Shown here piece by piece: positions 12,752 through 25,010 of a stretch of DNA of 64,000 bases. Both the position numbers and the translations under genes were made by a program. Each line of letters starts with the position of its first letter. Position 1 is the stretch's first letter. A model generated the notes under the pieces. That model worked only from the letters and a program-made list of their open reading frames with translations, was not told where the DNA came from and searched no databases. The DNA is from Nissolia schottii (Eukaryota; Streptophyta; Magnoliopsida; Fabales; Fabaceae): positions 48,320-112,319 of the forward strand of contig QANU01005016.1 in the NCBI GenBank assembly GCA_003254905.1, given 5' to 3'.

Positions 12752-14471
12752 TAATAAAAACAAGTAAAGGAAGAGAGAGAGAACAGTGAGGCGGTGGCTT
12801 GGCTATAAATAGCCAGGCCCCGAGCTCACTTCGTCATTTTCTTTCCCCTTTCGCTTTCAAATTTTTGGTTTCCATTGTGCATATCGCGGTAGCGCTGCCG
12901 GGGCTTAGGAAAAAGCGTGGACGACCCACATCAACTCTACCGAATCAGAACACGCTTAGGAAGTGGGTAAACCTAGACCCACTTCCTATGTGGATTTTTG
13001 TGTTGTGTTATGTGTGTTTGTTAGTGAAATTGATTTAGAAAATATTATGTGAAAAATATAGAGATTAAGTTGTGAAAATGATTTTTGAGTAGTTTTGATA
13101 TTAGGAAAGTATAACTACACTTGTTGGATCATATGAAAAGTGTAAATGTGTTTTTCAGTGAAGTTACTGAGAGAAATGTGCGAAAAACAACGCTTTGGAT
13201 GAGTTTAGAGCAGAGTCATTCGAATGCGCACCCACAGCCATTCGAATGACACTGAAATTTACTCATCCTGGAGCATTTTTAACAGGTCATTCAAATGACC
13301 TACTATAGTCATTCGAATGACCATCAATTTTTACTCCTGGAGAGCATTTTTGAGAGGTCATTCGAATGACACTTCATTTTTGCAATAAAAGAGCTGAATT
13401 TTGATGACATTCGAATGACTAAGCTATGTCATTCGAATGACCACTGAAGAACTTGATATTTTGCCTTTCCTACATGTTCCAACAAGCATAGAAACTTGGA
13501 AAACTATATATGCACATAATTGTGGATTTATTGTATATGTAAAAGCATGCATCATGAGGACTTGGTCGTCGTAGGGCTTAGGACGACTGTAGATAACTAG
13601 AGGTTATTAGTTAACGCCTGAAAAGATGATAATTGAACATAGGGAATGAGTATAGATGTTAAAGAAAAGGATAATTAGGAGTCTTCAAAATTGGTACGAA
13701 AGAAAAAGGTGACAGACATGATAATGAGTATATGGTCCGCTTCCTGCTTAGCCATGAGGGCGGCCCCTGCCACCCGGGAAGGGGGTAGAGTCTTGTTGAC
13801 TTGAGGAACAGACAGAAAAAGCAGGTCGTATACCACCATGGGGATGGCGATCGATCCCAAGGTGTATGAGGAGGTATGCGAACATACGAGATGAGTTAGA
13901 CCAAGTCAGGAGTGCTGACAGGGGGAAACCCAGTAAGATGTGTAATTATCCCATGCATAGAATATGTGATGAATGTTTGAGTATGTGGGTATGCATGTGT
14001 CGGTATCTATGGTTACGACGGTAAGGAATAGAAAGCGCGAGAACCTAAGAGTAGGTAAAGCAAGATTAGATTCCCCAATCACCTAGTAAAATACATAAAG
14101 TTGCTCAGGACCTAGGCAAAAGATAATAATCAGTAGGAGTATAGTACGTATGAACACTTAGAGATCTCCTGAGTGGCCCGAACCTTAACAAGGTAACAGG
14201 ACAATAACTTGCACTAGGGATTCCCACTGAGGACGAATAGTTCTCACCCCACTCCCTTATGGTTCCAGGCGCACAAGGCAAATGGGTGGATGAGGCTGAC
14301 GTGTGGTAGATGATGGAAGGCCGCATCAGGACCAGCTCTAGGACCGTAGCGAAGTCACTATTCTCGCATTAGGGCCATAGATGTTTTGTAATGATATATG
14401 ACTGTCATAACTTTTTGTGTAAATACTTACTAGTAAGACAATGTGTATTTATGTGTTGGACCTTGTTGTAA

Positions 14472-14509
<38 letters not shown>

Positions 14510-14826
14510 TCCTCATATTCTATTTCGGCTATCACTTAAATTGCTTATGACGCTCGCGCTTGTATGTATATGTTTTTTTGAACACGCACGACTCCTAATT
14601 TACAAACTGATAAAGTAAACGAACCATTTTTAAAGGGTCCATATTTTCGCATAAAGAATATTTGCCAAGTTAAAAATAGAGGCTAAAAGTAATCCAACCA
14701 ATGCAGATAACAACCCTACAATCAGTGTTACGACGATCGCGTAGGCTAAAAATATGGGTGTTACACATTATGTGCAATTATGTATTATTACTCAAATGTG
14801 TACTTGTGTTATGGACCAGGTGATTG

Positions 14827-14863
<37 letters not shown>

Positions 14864-15140
14864 CATGAAATATTCTATATGAATATCCAATACATTAGTT
14901 ATCGCTTAAGTCCATTGGGACTCTATCGCTTGCATATCTATACGATTTCTTGAACACGTATGACTCATAGTTTATGCATTAATAAAGAAAGGGAAAAAGT
15001 TTTCAAAACAACCCATATTTTCGAGTAAGAAATATCTACAAAGCTAAAAGTAAGGGCTAGAAGTAACCCAACCAAAGCAGATAACAACCCTGTGAGCATT
15101 ACTTACAATTATAGCGTGGACAGTTAGCAGGGGTCTTACA
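11362..15140 (+). mobile_element. Truncated Tekay-like LTR (3' part), split by a nested solo LTR
   Basis: 11362-12255 aligns with the second half of the LTR at 765-3480 (shared phrases GGATGGTTGTTCC, GTAAGAGAACC, ATCTCCTGAGTGGCCTGGA). The sequence resumes at 14766 after the nested LTR and ends GGGTCTTACA at 15140, with the family's terminal block AACCCAACCAAAGCAGATAA. A (CA)n run is at 14830-14861. The 5' half of this LTR is missing. No primer site follows. Confidence 0.75.
12251..14770 (+). mobile_element. Solo Tekay-like LTR, subfamily A, with 5-bp target duplication CATTA
   Basis: The LTR proper is 12256-14765, TGTAACATCTCG...GGGTGTTACA, flanked on both sides by CATTA (12251-12255 and 14766-14770). 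It contains an (ATA)n run near 12720, TATA box CTATAAATAGCC near 12804, the GCGGTAGCGCTGCCGGGG block, AGTGGGTAAACCTAG near 12960, a CATTCGAATG array 13217-13445 and a (TA)n run near 14475-14507. The absence of interior sequence plus an intact target duplication identifies it as a solo LTR made by LTR-LTR recombination. Confidence 0.9.
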
Positions 15141-15590
15141 GATTATCAAGCTGAAGTTGCTTTGAAGTTTCCAATCTCTTGAAATTGTTTATTAATGCGC
15201 CTAAGTTTGGGCAGAGGAAATCAAGGAAGGGCAAGGGTGGTGTTGCTAGTGAGAATGTCTCCTTGTTGCTTAAGAGTCATGATTCATAAGGGTGGGTTTC
15301 AATTGAGCTTCATTCCCTGTGTGTTTGGAGGGTGACGTGAGTTTGATCTTAGGGAGAAGATGGTGGAGGGTGGGAAGATTGGTGCTTTAAATTAAGGACT
15401 TATTTGCAAAAATAAAGTAAATAATAACTCTTTTTATAATTTATATATTTTTTTTAATGATGTAATGAGGCGGCAAGTGATGTAATTTTGACACTCATTT
15501 TCAACCAAATATTCAAGTACCATATCTTGATTCCAAATATAAGGGGTGTCATGGTATCTTTGGCCTAACAAGGAAGTAATAACACTCATT
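15141..15590. other. Gene-free sequence 3' of the GDSL gene
   Basis: 450 bases between the LTR end and the stop codon of the minus-strand lipase gene. It holds G-rich text near 15200-15390 and an AT-rich stretch. It presumably includes the 3' UTR of the lipase gene; no further feature is supported. Confidence 0.5.
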
Positions 15591-18500
15591 TCAGGCTGCT
15601 ACTAGCTGTCTCATATTAATAGGAGATGCGTATTTTGCAGGTCCATCAAAAAGCCTATCCACAAATATGCGACTCGCAGCCTCTGTTGGATGAAATGAGT
15701 CCCAGAAGATATGGTCTTGTCGATTGGAACAAACTTTTGAAATGGGGAGGCAAAGAACCTCTGCATTAAGCTTTCCAAGTCCACAACAAGCAGCTTTCAC
15801 ATCTGTAAATCCTGAAAATGGGACATAAACTCCTTTTTAAAAGGTAATCTCATCCTCCTTATCTCAATCCTAGCAATTTTCGAAATATTAACATATATTC
15901 TCTACATAAAACTGTAAGAAACATTGAGTCAAGGGTTATGGTTAGTTGCTCATAGTGTACTAGTTTTAGTATAATTAGTTTCCTTACATGTGTGAATTAA
16001 ATTTTTTTATTTTTTCCTATTTTGATAGATTGTTAATTAGCGTGAAATTTTTTATATCATCAATCAGTAATATATAAGTGTCTGTAGTATTATGCATGTA
16101 ACTTTCAGAGGATATTATTCCTTCTTATTTTCGATATCTTACAATGGAGAGGAAGCCCCAATTTATAGAGGGCTACCTGGACTAGAAGACAAATAAAGAG
16201 ATAAGCTAGAAATCCCAACTTACATCTTAAGCCACACACGTATCCTGATAAGGATAAGGTGTAAGGATAAGGTCGGTTCTACTTTTTACAGACTCGAAGT
16301 GACAACACACAATTATTAAAGTAACTTTTACTTTTTACAAACTCAACATTATTAAAGGTGTTGTTATATACACACAACTTAATTTTATTGCAATGCCATT
16401 ATAATTATTTTTTTAACAAAATCATTCAAGTATGTCCATAACATTATGGATAATTACACCAACATTTCTTAAAGTCTTTTAATATTATATTCACCTCCCT
16501 TCTAATTTGCAACAATACACCAACCTCCCTCTATTTGTTTAATATTACACACCAACCTCCCTTAATAATAAATTTTAAATTAGAAAAACACACAAAATGA
16601 TTGGTTTACCCTCTAAAATTTATCCAATTTTAGTTGTGTCATTCCCTTTTCCTACCCCCATTTTCACTGCCTCCCACCCCCTCAAGTTCAACAACCACTA
16701 CCTCCACTCACACACCACCATCGCCCACCACTTCACCTCTGCAGCCCAATCATACATGGCCTCCTCAACTACGCTCTTATCCTCTTCACTTTGCATTTTC
16801 TTCATCAGAGCCTTTTTCTTACCCCCCAAATCCCACATAGCATAAATAATATTTCATGACTAGTGTTTTAATTGATTAAGAAACTGGTGAAAATAATAAA
16901 ATGAACAGAAATCAAATCTTCTCAAGCATTTCGAATGTTTTGGAACCCAACACAACCCACATTGAACAAAGACAAGTAATTCCTGCTTAACCATATTCTA
17001 CTAGACAAATGTGGAATGCTTCGGAGGGATGTTGTGCCATGGAGAAGAAGTATGTTTACTTGGAATGGGCTTACACTTATCTTGTGAAAATTGGGAGTGG
17101 AGGGAGTGGCGGTGAACATGAGGGAAGGATGAGAAAATAGGGAATTAGGATTTTTTATTTATTTATTCAAGGGTAGTTTTGAGATTTTAAATATTATTTA
17201 GAATTAAGGGAGGTGAGCGTTAATTTGAAAATTAAAAATGCTACGTGTACACCCAAATTTATTCACTCATACATACACCATTAATAATGCACAAACTTTA
17301 TTCTCATGAGTGCACAAACATTACAAACTTATAGATGATATTCTCAATTATACTTAATTGAGTGCATAAACATTACGGGCATTAAAACACAAATTTTATG
17401 TATATAAGTATATGGTGTATGTATGATGTATATTTTTTAGTGTACGTGTAGCATATTTTTTTTTGAAAATTAGAAGGGTGGTCACTGTAACATTAATGGA
17501 CTTTAGGTGAGTTGAGTGTACTTACCTCTAACATTAGTGTGCATTTTTCTTTTTTTTTTTTTTNTAGGAGTATCTAATGTCCTTATTCTCCAATTGCAAT
17601 TCCTTCAACATGGATTGAAGGCCCTCATTATATTTGACCGACCAGGAATTGGCTTCTGAAACGCATTCTGTATTGTTCTTGATCCTGTATGCAGGGCAGC
17701 ATCCAATCGCACCGGCGCCAGCAACCTCGAATTTCCTTGCACCATAGTCGAATAATCTCTGCAAAAAAGAGAGAGTAAATAAAATAAGGTTTGCGGAACA
17801 AGCGAGTACGGCACGACAGAGATAGGGGGATGCCGAGATTTCTTCGGAATAAAACATTAAAATAATATGGGATTAAATATGTTTTTAATTTCTAAAAAAT
17901 TATATATTTTGTGTTTTATTCTTGAATTTTTTTTTGTTAGAAAATAGTCTTCACAAAATTTTTTTTGTTAGTATATAGTTTCTGTGATCAAGTTGGGTCG
18001 TTAGCTTGACCACGTGGTAGGTCACGCGCAATGTCACGTGTCAATTTTGTGTGACGCTGCCTACCACGTTGTCAAGTTAATTGTCACATCAACGATTAAC
18101 TGTAGGACTAAATCCTATAAAAAAAAATTGTCACGGACGACTTAACAAGAAAATCTTTGGTAAAACACAAAATTTGTAATTTTTTAAGAAATAAAAACAT
18201 ATTTAACCTAATAATATATTATAAATAAATATTATAAATAAAAAATGACAAATTATAGTCATAAGAATAGATGCAATTCACATGAAAATAAACAAATTAT
18301 CTTTTCGTGAAATTTCAAATAATATAAGGTTAAATATATTTTTAATCTCTTAAAAAATTATAAATTTTGTGTTTTATTCTTGAAAAATTTTTGTTAGGAA
18401 ATAGTCCTCACAAATTTGTCATGGACGACTTAACAAAAAATCTTTGACAAAACACAAAATTCATAATTTTTTAGGAACTAAAAACATATTTAACTCAATA

Positions 18501-21500
18501 ATATATCATAAATAAAAAATAGCAAATCATAGTCATAAAAATAGATGCAATTCATGAAAAAAAATAAACAAATTATCTCAACAAACTATAATTATTAAAC
18601 AATAAAATTCATATCATTTATTTTAATCTTAATCTATTCTTAGAATATTGCATCTCCCGTTGAGCTTTAAAAATTGAAATCACATAAACAAAGAAAACGA
18701 GGGTGTGTATGTCCTTATATTCGACACTATTTCGCAGAGCATAAAATCATTGACCATAGTAATAGTAACTAAATTTAGTTACAACTATTGCATTTACCTT
18801 TAGTTGCACTTTCAGCGAGGAGACCATGGAATCCACATACTGTTGTGGGGTGCTCTTGTTTTGAAGATCCTTTGAGTCAAAGTAGCCAAAGAGGTCGTTG
18901 CTTCCAATCACAACAGCGAAGATGGATTTTGAGAGATGTTTCTGAAGTGCAGGTGCTCCTATTTGCTGGGTCAAGTCCTCATGAACTTGTAAGTAGTAGT
19001 CCACTTGCTTTGGAAGAGGTATATTTTGACTCTGCAATAAATGGTGCAAACTAAAGATCTCAAGGTCCTGTTTGATCCACTGTCACTGCAAAAATTATAT
19101 TTTACAATTTTTTATCCTTTTGGGTTGGGCCACTTGTCTCTATGTGTCTAGTCTGTACTATAGAGCCCATGTCCTTGTCCTTATAAGCCAAACCCCGTCC
19201 CTTTCCCGCAGCCCCACTTTTGGTCGCATCTTTCTTTTCTTTTGGGTCCTAACGTTTTGGTCTCATCTTAAAATATCAGACACAAAAACAATCCTTGTGG
19301 TACAAGATTTGAAATAATAATAATAAAAAAAGACTAGTATGGGAGAGACTTATACCGTTTTACCGGTTCATAGTTCAATTCGTTAAAGAGTAAATGTTTA
19401 AATTGGGGTATACTAAAAAAAAAATTAAAAAATTAAATTGGACATGATATTTTTAATTTGACATTAAATTGGTCTTAACAAAATTTTTAACATCAATTTA
19501 ATCTTAATATTTTATAATTTAACATCAAATAAAAAATACTTGAATGCTCATGTAACACATTTAATATGTGTTGCATAAACATTATGAACCTACGTGACAT
19601 GATAGTGTATCTTTTGTAAGTCCATGTCATCAAATTTAATACTAAAAAAAAAACTAAAGCTTAAAATTTCTAAAATTTAAAATAAAAACCAAAAATTAAA
19701 AATAAGAAAACAAATAAAAGGCTAAAACTTTAAAATACGAAACAAAAATAAAAAATTTATTCATCCTGTTGTTTATTTAGTAATTTTTTTAATACTATTT
19801 TTAATTTTTGTTTTTTAATTGTTTGCCTTTTATTTATTTAATTTTTTTCATTTTTAACTTTTTTTTATTCAAATTTTCAATTTTGAATATTAAATTTAAT
19901 GATGTGGAATGACATTAGACACATCTTCATGCATCATCAAGGACGTGTGAGGGTAAAACCAATTGATGTCAAATTATAAAATATTAAAACTAAATTGATG
20001 TCAATATTTTTGTCAGGACCAATTTTCTTATCTACTCTTAGTTTAACTTGTCAAATATTGTTTTGTACTATAGTCAAAACATCAATAATATTAGTTGAGC
20101 ACCCAACGGTTCTATATGCCCAACTAGAGGTGGGTATGCGAGCTAACCTAGTCCGCCATAAAACAAAATTAAATAGATCATATTAATTGAAGCTTTATAT
20201 ACTGGTGCACATGTTATTATTTATCTCCTATTATTGCTTCCCAGACAGATGTTCCTAACATAATGTGGTATGGGAAGGATGTCTTCTATGATCATTGTGT
20301 GTTTTTGGGTGCAAACATGGTTGTTAAACTCTCGAGTCAACTCGTAAACTCGTACAAGTTTAAGTTAACTCTTGATTCTACTAGCGAGTTTACGAGTTAA
20401 AATTTACCTACGAGTTTATGAGTTTACCTCGACATGTACAAATTTTGTAACTTTGTTAGATACTTACCTAACTTTGTTTATATTAGATAATATATATTGA
20501 GTTTATTTAGCTAATTTTATATGTTTATCATACTTGAGCTATGTTTTATTAAACTATAAAAAGATACAGATACTGAATAAAGCTATGTCATATTGATGAA
20601 CCTATTGTTGCCGTCAGGAGGTCTTCTAGACAGCCTGTTCCGTCTACTTGTTACTCACTCGATGTATATGCATTCCTCATTGATGGGGGAGAACCTAAAT
20701 GCTATGAAGAGGCTATGGAAAATGAGCACAAGAAACAATGGGTTGTAACAATGGACGATGAGATGAAATCATTGCTTTACAACCATAATTTTGAGTTGGT
20801 CAAGTTGCCCAAGGACAAGAAAACTTTGGAGAATCGATGGGTTTACAGATTGAAAACTGAAGATAATGGTTCTATTCCACGATACAAAGCACGATGAGTT
20901 GTCAAGGGCTACCGTTAGAGGAAGGGTATTTGATTTTGATGAGATATTTTTGCCTGTTATTAAAATGTCATCCATCCGATTTGTTCTTGGTTTGATAATC
21001 AGTTTTGATTTATAGCTTGAACAAATGGATGTGAAAACTGCCTTCCTTCATGGTGATTTGGAGGAAGAAATTTACATAGAGCAACCTGAAGGTTTTGTAG
21101 TGAATGGTAAAGAGGATTATGTTTGCAAGCTGAAGAAAAGTTTATATGGGTTGAAACAAGCCCCAAGACAATGGTACAAGAAGCTTGAGTCAGTTATGAT
21201 CCAACAAGGATTCAAGAAGACTACTTCCGACCATTGTGTTTTTGTGCAGAAATTCTCTGATAATGATTTCATCATTTTATTGCTCTATGTTGATGACATG
21301 TTAATTACTGGTCATAATGTTTCTAGAGTTAAAAGGTTGAAAAAGGAGCTTAGCAAGTCTTTCGCGATGAAAGACTTGGGACCAGCAAGACAAATTCTTG
21401 GCATGCACATTACTCATGACTGAGAAGCCAAGAAGTTGTGGTTGTGTCAAGAGAGGTACGCTGAGAAAGTACTTCAACGATTTTACTTGGATAAAGCTAA

Positions 21501-24500
21501 GTGGTAAGCTCTCCTCTGGCTACACACTTTAGGCTTAACACTAGACATTCTCCTTCTAGTGATAACGAAAAAAGAAGACATGTAGCGTGTTCCTTATGCT
21601 TCTATAGTAGGGAGTTTGATGTATGAAATGGGTTGCACTAGGCCTGATATACCTCATGCAGTTGGTGTTGTCAGTCGTTTTCTTTCCAATCCTGATGTTG
21701 AGCATTGGAAAACTGTGAAGTGGATTTTGAGATACCTCTGCGACACTTCTAATTTGAATATTTGTTTTGGGATTGATAAACCTATTCTTTGTGGTTATAC
21801 TGATTTAGACATGGCAAGGGATATTGATTCCAGGAAGTCTACTTTTGGTTATTTGATCACCTTTGCTGGGGGAGCTGTGGCCTGGCAATGTAAGTTGCAA
21901 AAGTGTGTTGCATTGTCCATAACTGAGGCTGAGTTCATTGCTATTACTGAAGCTTGCAAAGAGTTGCTTTGGATGAAGAAATTTGTGCAAGAACTCGATT
22001 TTACTCGAGAGGTATATTTTATTTTGTGATAGCCAAAGTGCTATACATGTTGGCAAGAATTTCACTTTGCATGGTAGATCTAAGCATATTGATGTTCGGT
22101 ATCATTAGATACGTGATGTTTTGGATTCTAAGGTGATGGAGCTTGAAAAAGTTCACACAGATGACAATAATTTAGACATGATGACTAAGATTTTACCATG
22201 AGGAAAGTTTGAAGATCGTCGACTTATTTCCAGTTTGGCAATTGTCCCCACATGATTCGATAGGGGAGTTTGTTGTGTTAGGACCTCTATCAAATTGGGC
22301 CCATATAAAAAAATTGGAGGAAGAGAAGATCAAGTCAAATCTTGATTTGATTTAAATTAGGATTTGAAATCCTATTATTATATACACACACATATGTGTG
22401 TGTGTGTGTATATATATATATATTGTTCATCAGAGAGAGATAGGAATACTTATCATGCACAACAAACAACAAACAACCTTCAGTACCTTCAGTGCTGCCG
22501 CTTCTTTTTGGAGATACTTTTGGCTTGTTCTGGTATTTGTTGAGTACTATTTTGTGCTTTGTTTTCAATGCGAATTCAGCTGATTGTTTCCAAAATTCAC
22601 TTTGTGTCTCACTTAGTCTATTTGTTTTAAATCTTCTCCGATTTTGGGCTCCCCTCAATGCTTTAAGCCCAACAAAGAATTGACCCTATCAAGAAGTTGA
22701 GCTAGGCTTGGGTCTAATCCACCCCACTTGTGTATATCCTTAATTCAAACACTTCAACTCAGATCTATTATTTGTACAAACCATTTTGACATTAAAATTT
22801 ACATGAGGTCAAATAATTGTAAATTTTATCGCTAAAATGTCAAATTGAGATTTTGAATTTTGTAATAGTATGTATCTGTTATTAATTTATTATTCAGCAC
22901 CCCGTCAGCACTTGCATAAATTAACATTATTGATATATCTATTCATACATTAGTCACCACCCGATTTGAGAGCGTCAAAATGATGTAAGGAAAAAGAAAA
23001 AAAAAAAAATTCTCGTTCAACTCGTGGGTTTAATATGATTTCAAAAATATTTCTACAAATAATGTATAAACACCTAAACAAGATAAACAAAAGCGAAAGC
23101 AAAAACCAAAAACCAAAACAATGCTCTGACTAAGAGAGAGAGAGAGAGAGAGAATTAGAACAGCACTTACAGGACTTCCATTTTTACCCTCAAATATTCC
23201 AGCACCTCCAGAGGCAAAGCTAACGCCATCCAAGAAGGACACGTTCTTCTTGTTGTGGAACTTCGATACAAGGGAGAGGTAAGGTGGTGAAGTTGCGAGG
23301 CCCAATTTCTCAGCTTCCACCCAACCATTCATTTGAAGCAAATATCAGCAACAATTTGTATACTCATTAAAGCATGCCTCGACAAAACAGTAGCAAGCCA
23401 ATGACATTAACTAAAGGACCTTTATCTACAAGCGTGGCTCCCATAATTCCATTAAAAAAACAAAAAACAAAATACCAACAGGAGTTGATCCAAGTGGTAA
23501 GCGGTTTGGTACCGCTTAAGCAAGGTCCCGAGTTTGAGACCTTGCGTACCCAGTTATATCCGTCGGGAGACTCATCCGCCATAACCAGGTGCGTGACCCA
23601 GGTCGACCCGTTTTCTTAGTCAAGGCTAAGCCTTGGATACCGGGCAAGCAACCTTAAAAAATAAAAAAAATAAAAACAAAACAAAACGGAAAATTGTGCC
23701 AAAATTGCTCTTGTTTTTCCTTTTGCCCATGTCTATAAATAAACATTTTTGAAGTAGTTAGTGCACGAATCTGACACCCAGTCCCATGTTGGTGTCATTC
23801 AAGTGCTTTTTGGGAGTCAGCCCCATCAATCATGATTTTCTTAAACAAAGCAATATGGCATGGCTTAAGCCTTAAACTATTGCCCAAAATGCTGTCCGTG
23901 GATGATATTCAATTCCACAAAAAGAATTTAGCCAACCATAGTTAAGTAAGAGATTCAATTAATTTTGCCAAGTTTCTAGCTAGTGCTTCCTAATTAAAAC
24001 GATCGACTTGTGGCATAAAACATGTAGCTCGTGACTAGGAATATGCAGAAACGTATCTACCACAAACAACATTAAGAAATAGATTCGACGGAAAATTCTC
24101 ACTTTGTGTTGTTTTCAAAAGACCAAAGTGCTCAAAATTTAATTGAAATAGACCCAACAGAAGATTCTAAAGCACCAACTCCACAGTATAATCATCGTTT
24201 TCAAAGAGACCGCAACAAACAACTTATTGTGTGAATGTTTAAAGAACAAGTGGAGTCAATTCTGGATCACTCACCAATTAAATCCGCAGCATTCTTGCCA
24301 TTGCTGAACCTCCCATTGGGTTTCTTTGTTGGGAAATCAATGCCATAGTGAGGAAGAATTGCCTTTTCAACGGAAAAGGCCAAGTAATTGTTGTTGCCAA
24401 CATCGACGAGAGAGTCGCCAAACACATAAATTGCCGAAGGGGGATTTTCAGCCCTTGAGAGTCCCAATGAGTTGAAGATGAAGAAAAAGAGAAGGGAACT

Positions 24501-24518
24501 CATAACACTGCTGCCCAT
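15591..24518 (-). CDS. GDSL esterase/lipase, five exons, exon 4 broken at an assembly N
   Basis: Secreted serine hydrolase of the plant GDSL (SGNH) family. Exons on the minus strand: 24518-24275, 23313-23171, 19031-18798, 17758-17565 (runs into the N at 17564), 15811-15591. Exon 1 has a signal peptide ([18 protein letters not shown]) and block [13 protein letters not shown] with the catalytic Ser. Exon 2 has SFASGGAG (block II Gly). Exon 3 has GSNDLF (block III Asn). Exon 4 has [12 protein letters not shown]. Exon 5 has CCGLG and [11 protein letters not shown] with the catalytic Asp and His, ending INMRQLVAA. Phases agree at the first three junctions. About 15-20 residues normally between the end of exon 4 (DIRYSY) and exon 5 ([10 protein letters not shown]) are absent, and the coding text stops at the N, so the loss is probably an assembly defect rather than a dead gene. 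The introns are inflated by transposons. The substrate is unknown. Confidence 0.87.
16440..17535. mobile_element. Possible inverted-repeat transposon in last GDSL intron, hosting a nested MITE
   Basis: The left side carries CACCTCCCTTCTAATTTGC and ACCAACCTCCCT words. The right side carries their inverted counterparts (GGGAGGTGAGCGTTAATTTG near 17208 and GAAAATTAGAAGGGTGG near 17464), with the MITE of 17239-17453 sitting between them. Exact ends and a target duplication are not clear. It could also be a dispersed simple-sequence-rich intron. Confidence 0.35.
17239..17453. mobile_element. MITE (ATGCTACRYGTACAC terminal inverted repeats), copy 1
   Basis: Begins ATGCTACGTGTACACCC and ends GTGTACGTGTAGCAT, a clear terminal inverted repeat. 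The inside is AT-rich with GCACAAACATTAC words. The reverse complement is very similar along its full length to 57238-57455. It lies in an intron of the lipase gene. Confidence 0.75.
17870..18209. mobile_element. MULE-type MITE with ~60-base inverted repeats, target duplication AATAATAT
   Basis: The left end GGATTAAATATGTTTTTAAT is mirrored by the right end ATAAAAACATATTTAACC. Inverted similarity continues inward through TTTTGTGTTTTATTC / GGTAAAACACAAAATT. AATAATAT occurs on both sides (17861-17868 and 18211-18218), consistent with the 8-9-base duplications of Mutator-like elements. It lies in the lipase intron between exons 4 and 3. Confidence 0.75.
18328..18495. mobile_element. Shorter copy of the same MULE-type MITE
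   Basis: Starts GGTTAAATATATTTTTAATC and ends ACTAAAAACATATTTAACTC. The middle section present in 17870-18209 is missing. It is again flanked by AATAATAT, and the ~90 bases to the right resemble the right flank of the first copy. The pair therefore looks like a duplicated segment that includes the flank. Confidence 0.7.
20320..20440. repeat. Self-complementary ACTCGTAAACTCGT / AGCGAGTTTACGAGTT block
   Basis: Short words ACTCGTAAACTCG and their complements CGAGTTTACGAGTT alternate over about 100 bases and interrupt the copia remnant. It could be a small foldback insertion; no ends are defined. Confidence 0.4.
22271..22674 (+). repeat. 3' LTR of the copia remnant
   Basis: 404 bases bounded by TGTTG and CAACA, directly after a purine-rich tract. 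Contains a CA/TG/TA microsatellite 22381-22424. Confidence 0.75.
23481..23690 (+). mobile_element. tRNA-derived SINE in GDSL intron 1
   Basis: CAAGTGGTAAGCGG resembles an RNA polymerase III A box and GTCCCGAGTTTGAGACC a B box about 40 bases later. The body continues to about 23655 and ends in an A-rich tail (AAAAAATAAAAAAAATAAAA). Only the general tRNA-related SINE class is claimed. Confidence 0.55.
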
Positions 24519-24949
24519 TTTTTACAAACGTGCCAGCTAGCTACTAGGAGTTTGGTTTTTTTGCCTTTGTGGTACGTGGTCAGAGATTTTAAGAAGGAAA
24601 AGTTCGTTAAGTGTAAAACGATTAGACACGTGTGAGCATAAGAATTTGATTTAAAGCTACAGAGTGGAGACCACTGAGAAATAGTGGAGCAAAAGAGTAC
24701 TCTCCAGATACCCAACCTCATTCGTTACGCACTGAGTTATGGTGTATTTTTTTTTTTCTTTTCTCTTTATTAAATGACGGTGGGACAAATGGAAATTGTA
24801 GTCGTCAACTGAGAAAAAATATCTTGACTTTGTCTTTAATTAGGTCAAGTTAATTAGCGAGGTTCTGATTAAGTTGTGCCCAGTCTCCAAGTTAACGAGT
24901 CCTAAATCTCATATTTTGCGTAGTTTGTATGCTTTCGAGAAAGGAAAAT

Positions 24950-25010
24950 CCTCCATGTACACCCAAAAAGCATACACCCGTACATACACCACAGTTTTAT
25001 ACGGTTTAAT
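24950..25010. mobile_element. Partial MITE end (same family as 17239 and 57238)
   Basis: CATGTACACCCAAAAAGCATACACCCGTACATACACC matches the terminal inverted repeat region of the two complete copies in short blocks (CATGTACACC, CATACATACACC-like), after which similarity stops. Confidence 0.5.

Larger units (their letters stand above)
20230..22674 (+). mobile_element. Ty1/copia retrotransposon remnant (RT-RNase H + 3' LTR)
   Basis: Lies in a GDSL intron, antisense to the gene. [11 protein letters not shown] near 20260 is the integrase/RT linker. Reverse transcriptase is recognised from [11 protein letters not shown] (21025-), YVDDMLITG and [13 protein letters not shown]. RNase H is recognised from YTDLDMARD (normally DADWA-like) and SKHIDVRYH. 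Stops (20896, 21421, 22027, 22200) and frame breaks make it inactive. After ATAGGGGAGTT (polypurine tract) comes an LTR, 22271-22674, TGTTGTGTTAGG...AAGCCCAACA, with TG..CA ends. The 5' LTR, gag and most of the integrase are gone. Confidence 0.85.

Noticed and set aside
23481..23560. Functional tRNA gene
   Set aside because: A- and B-box-like words are present but no cloverleaf with an anticodon arm; the A-rich tail and body fit a SINE.
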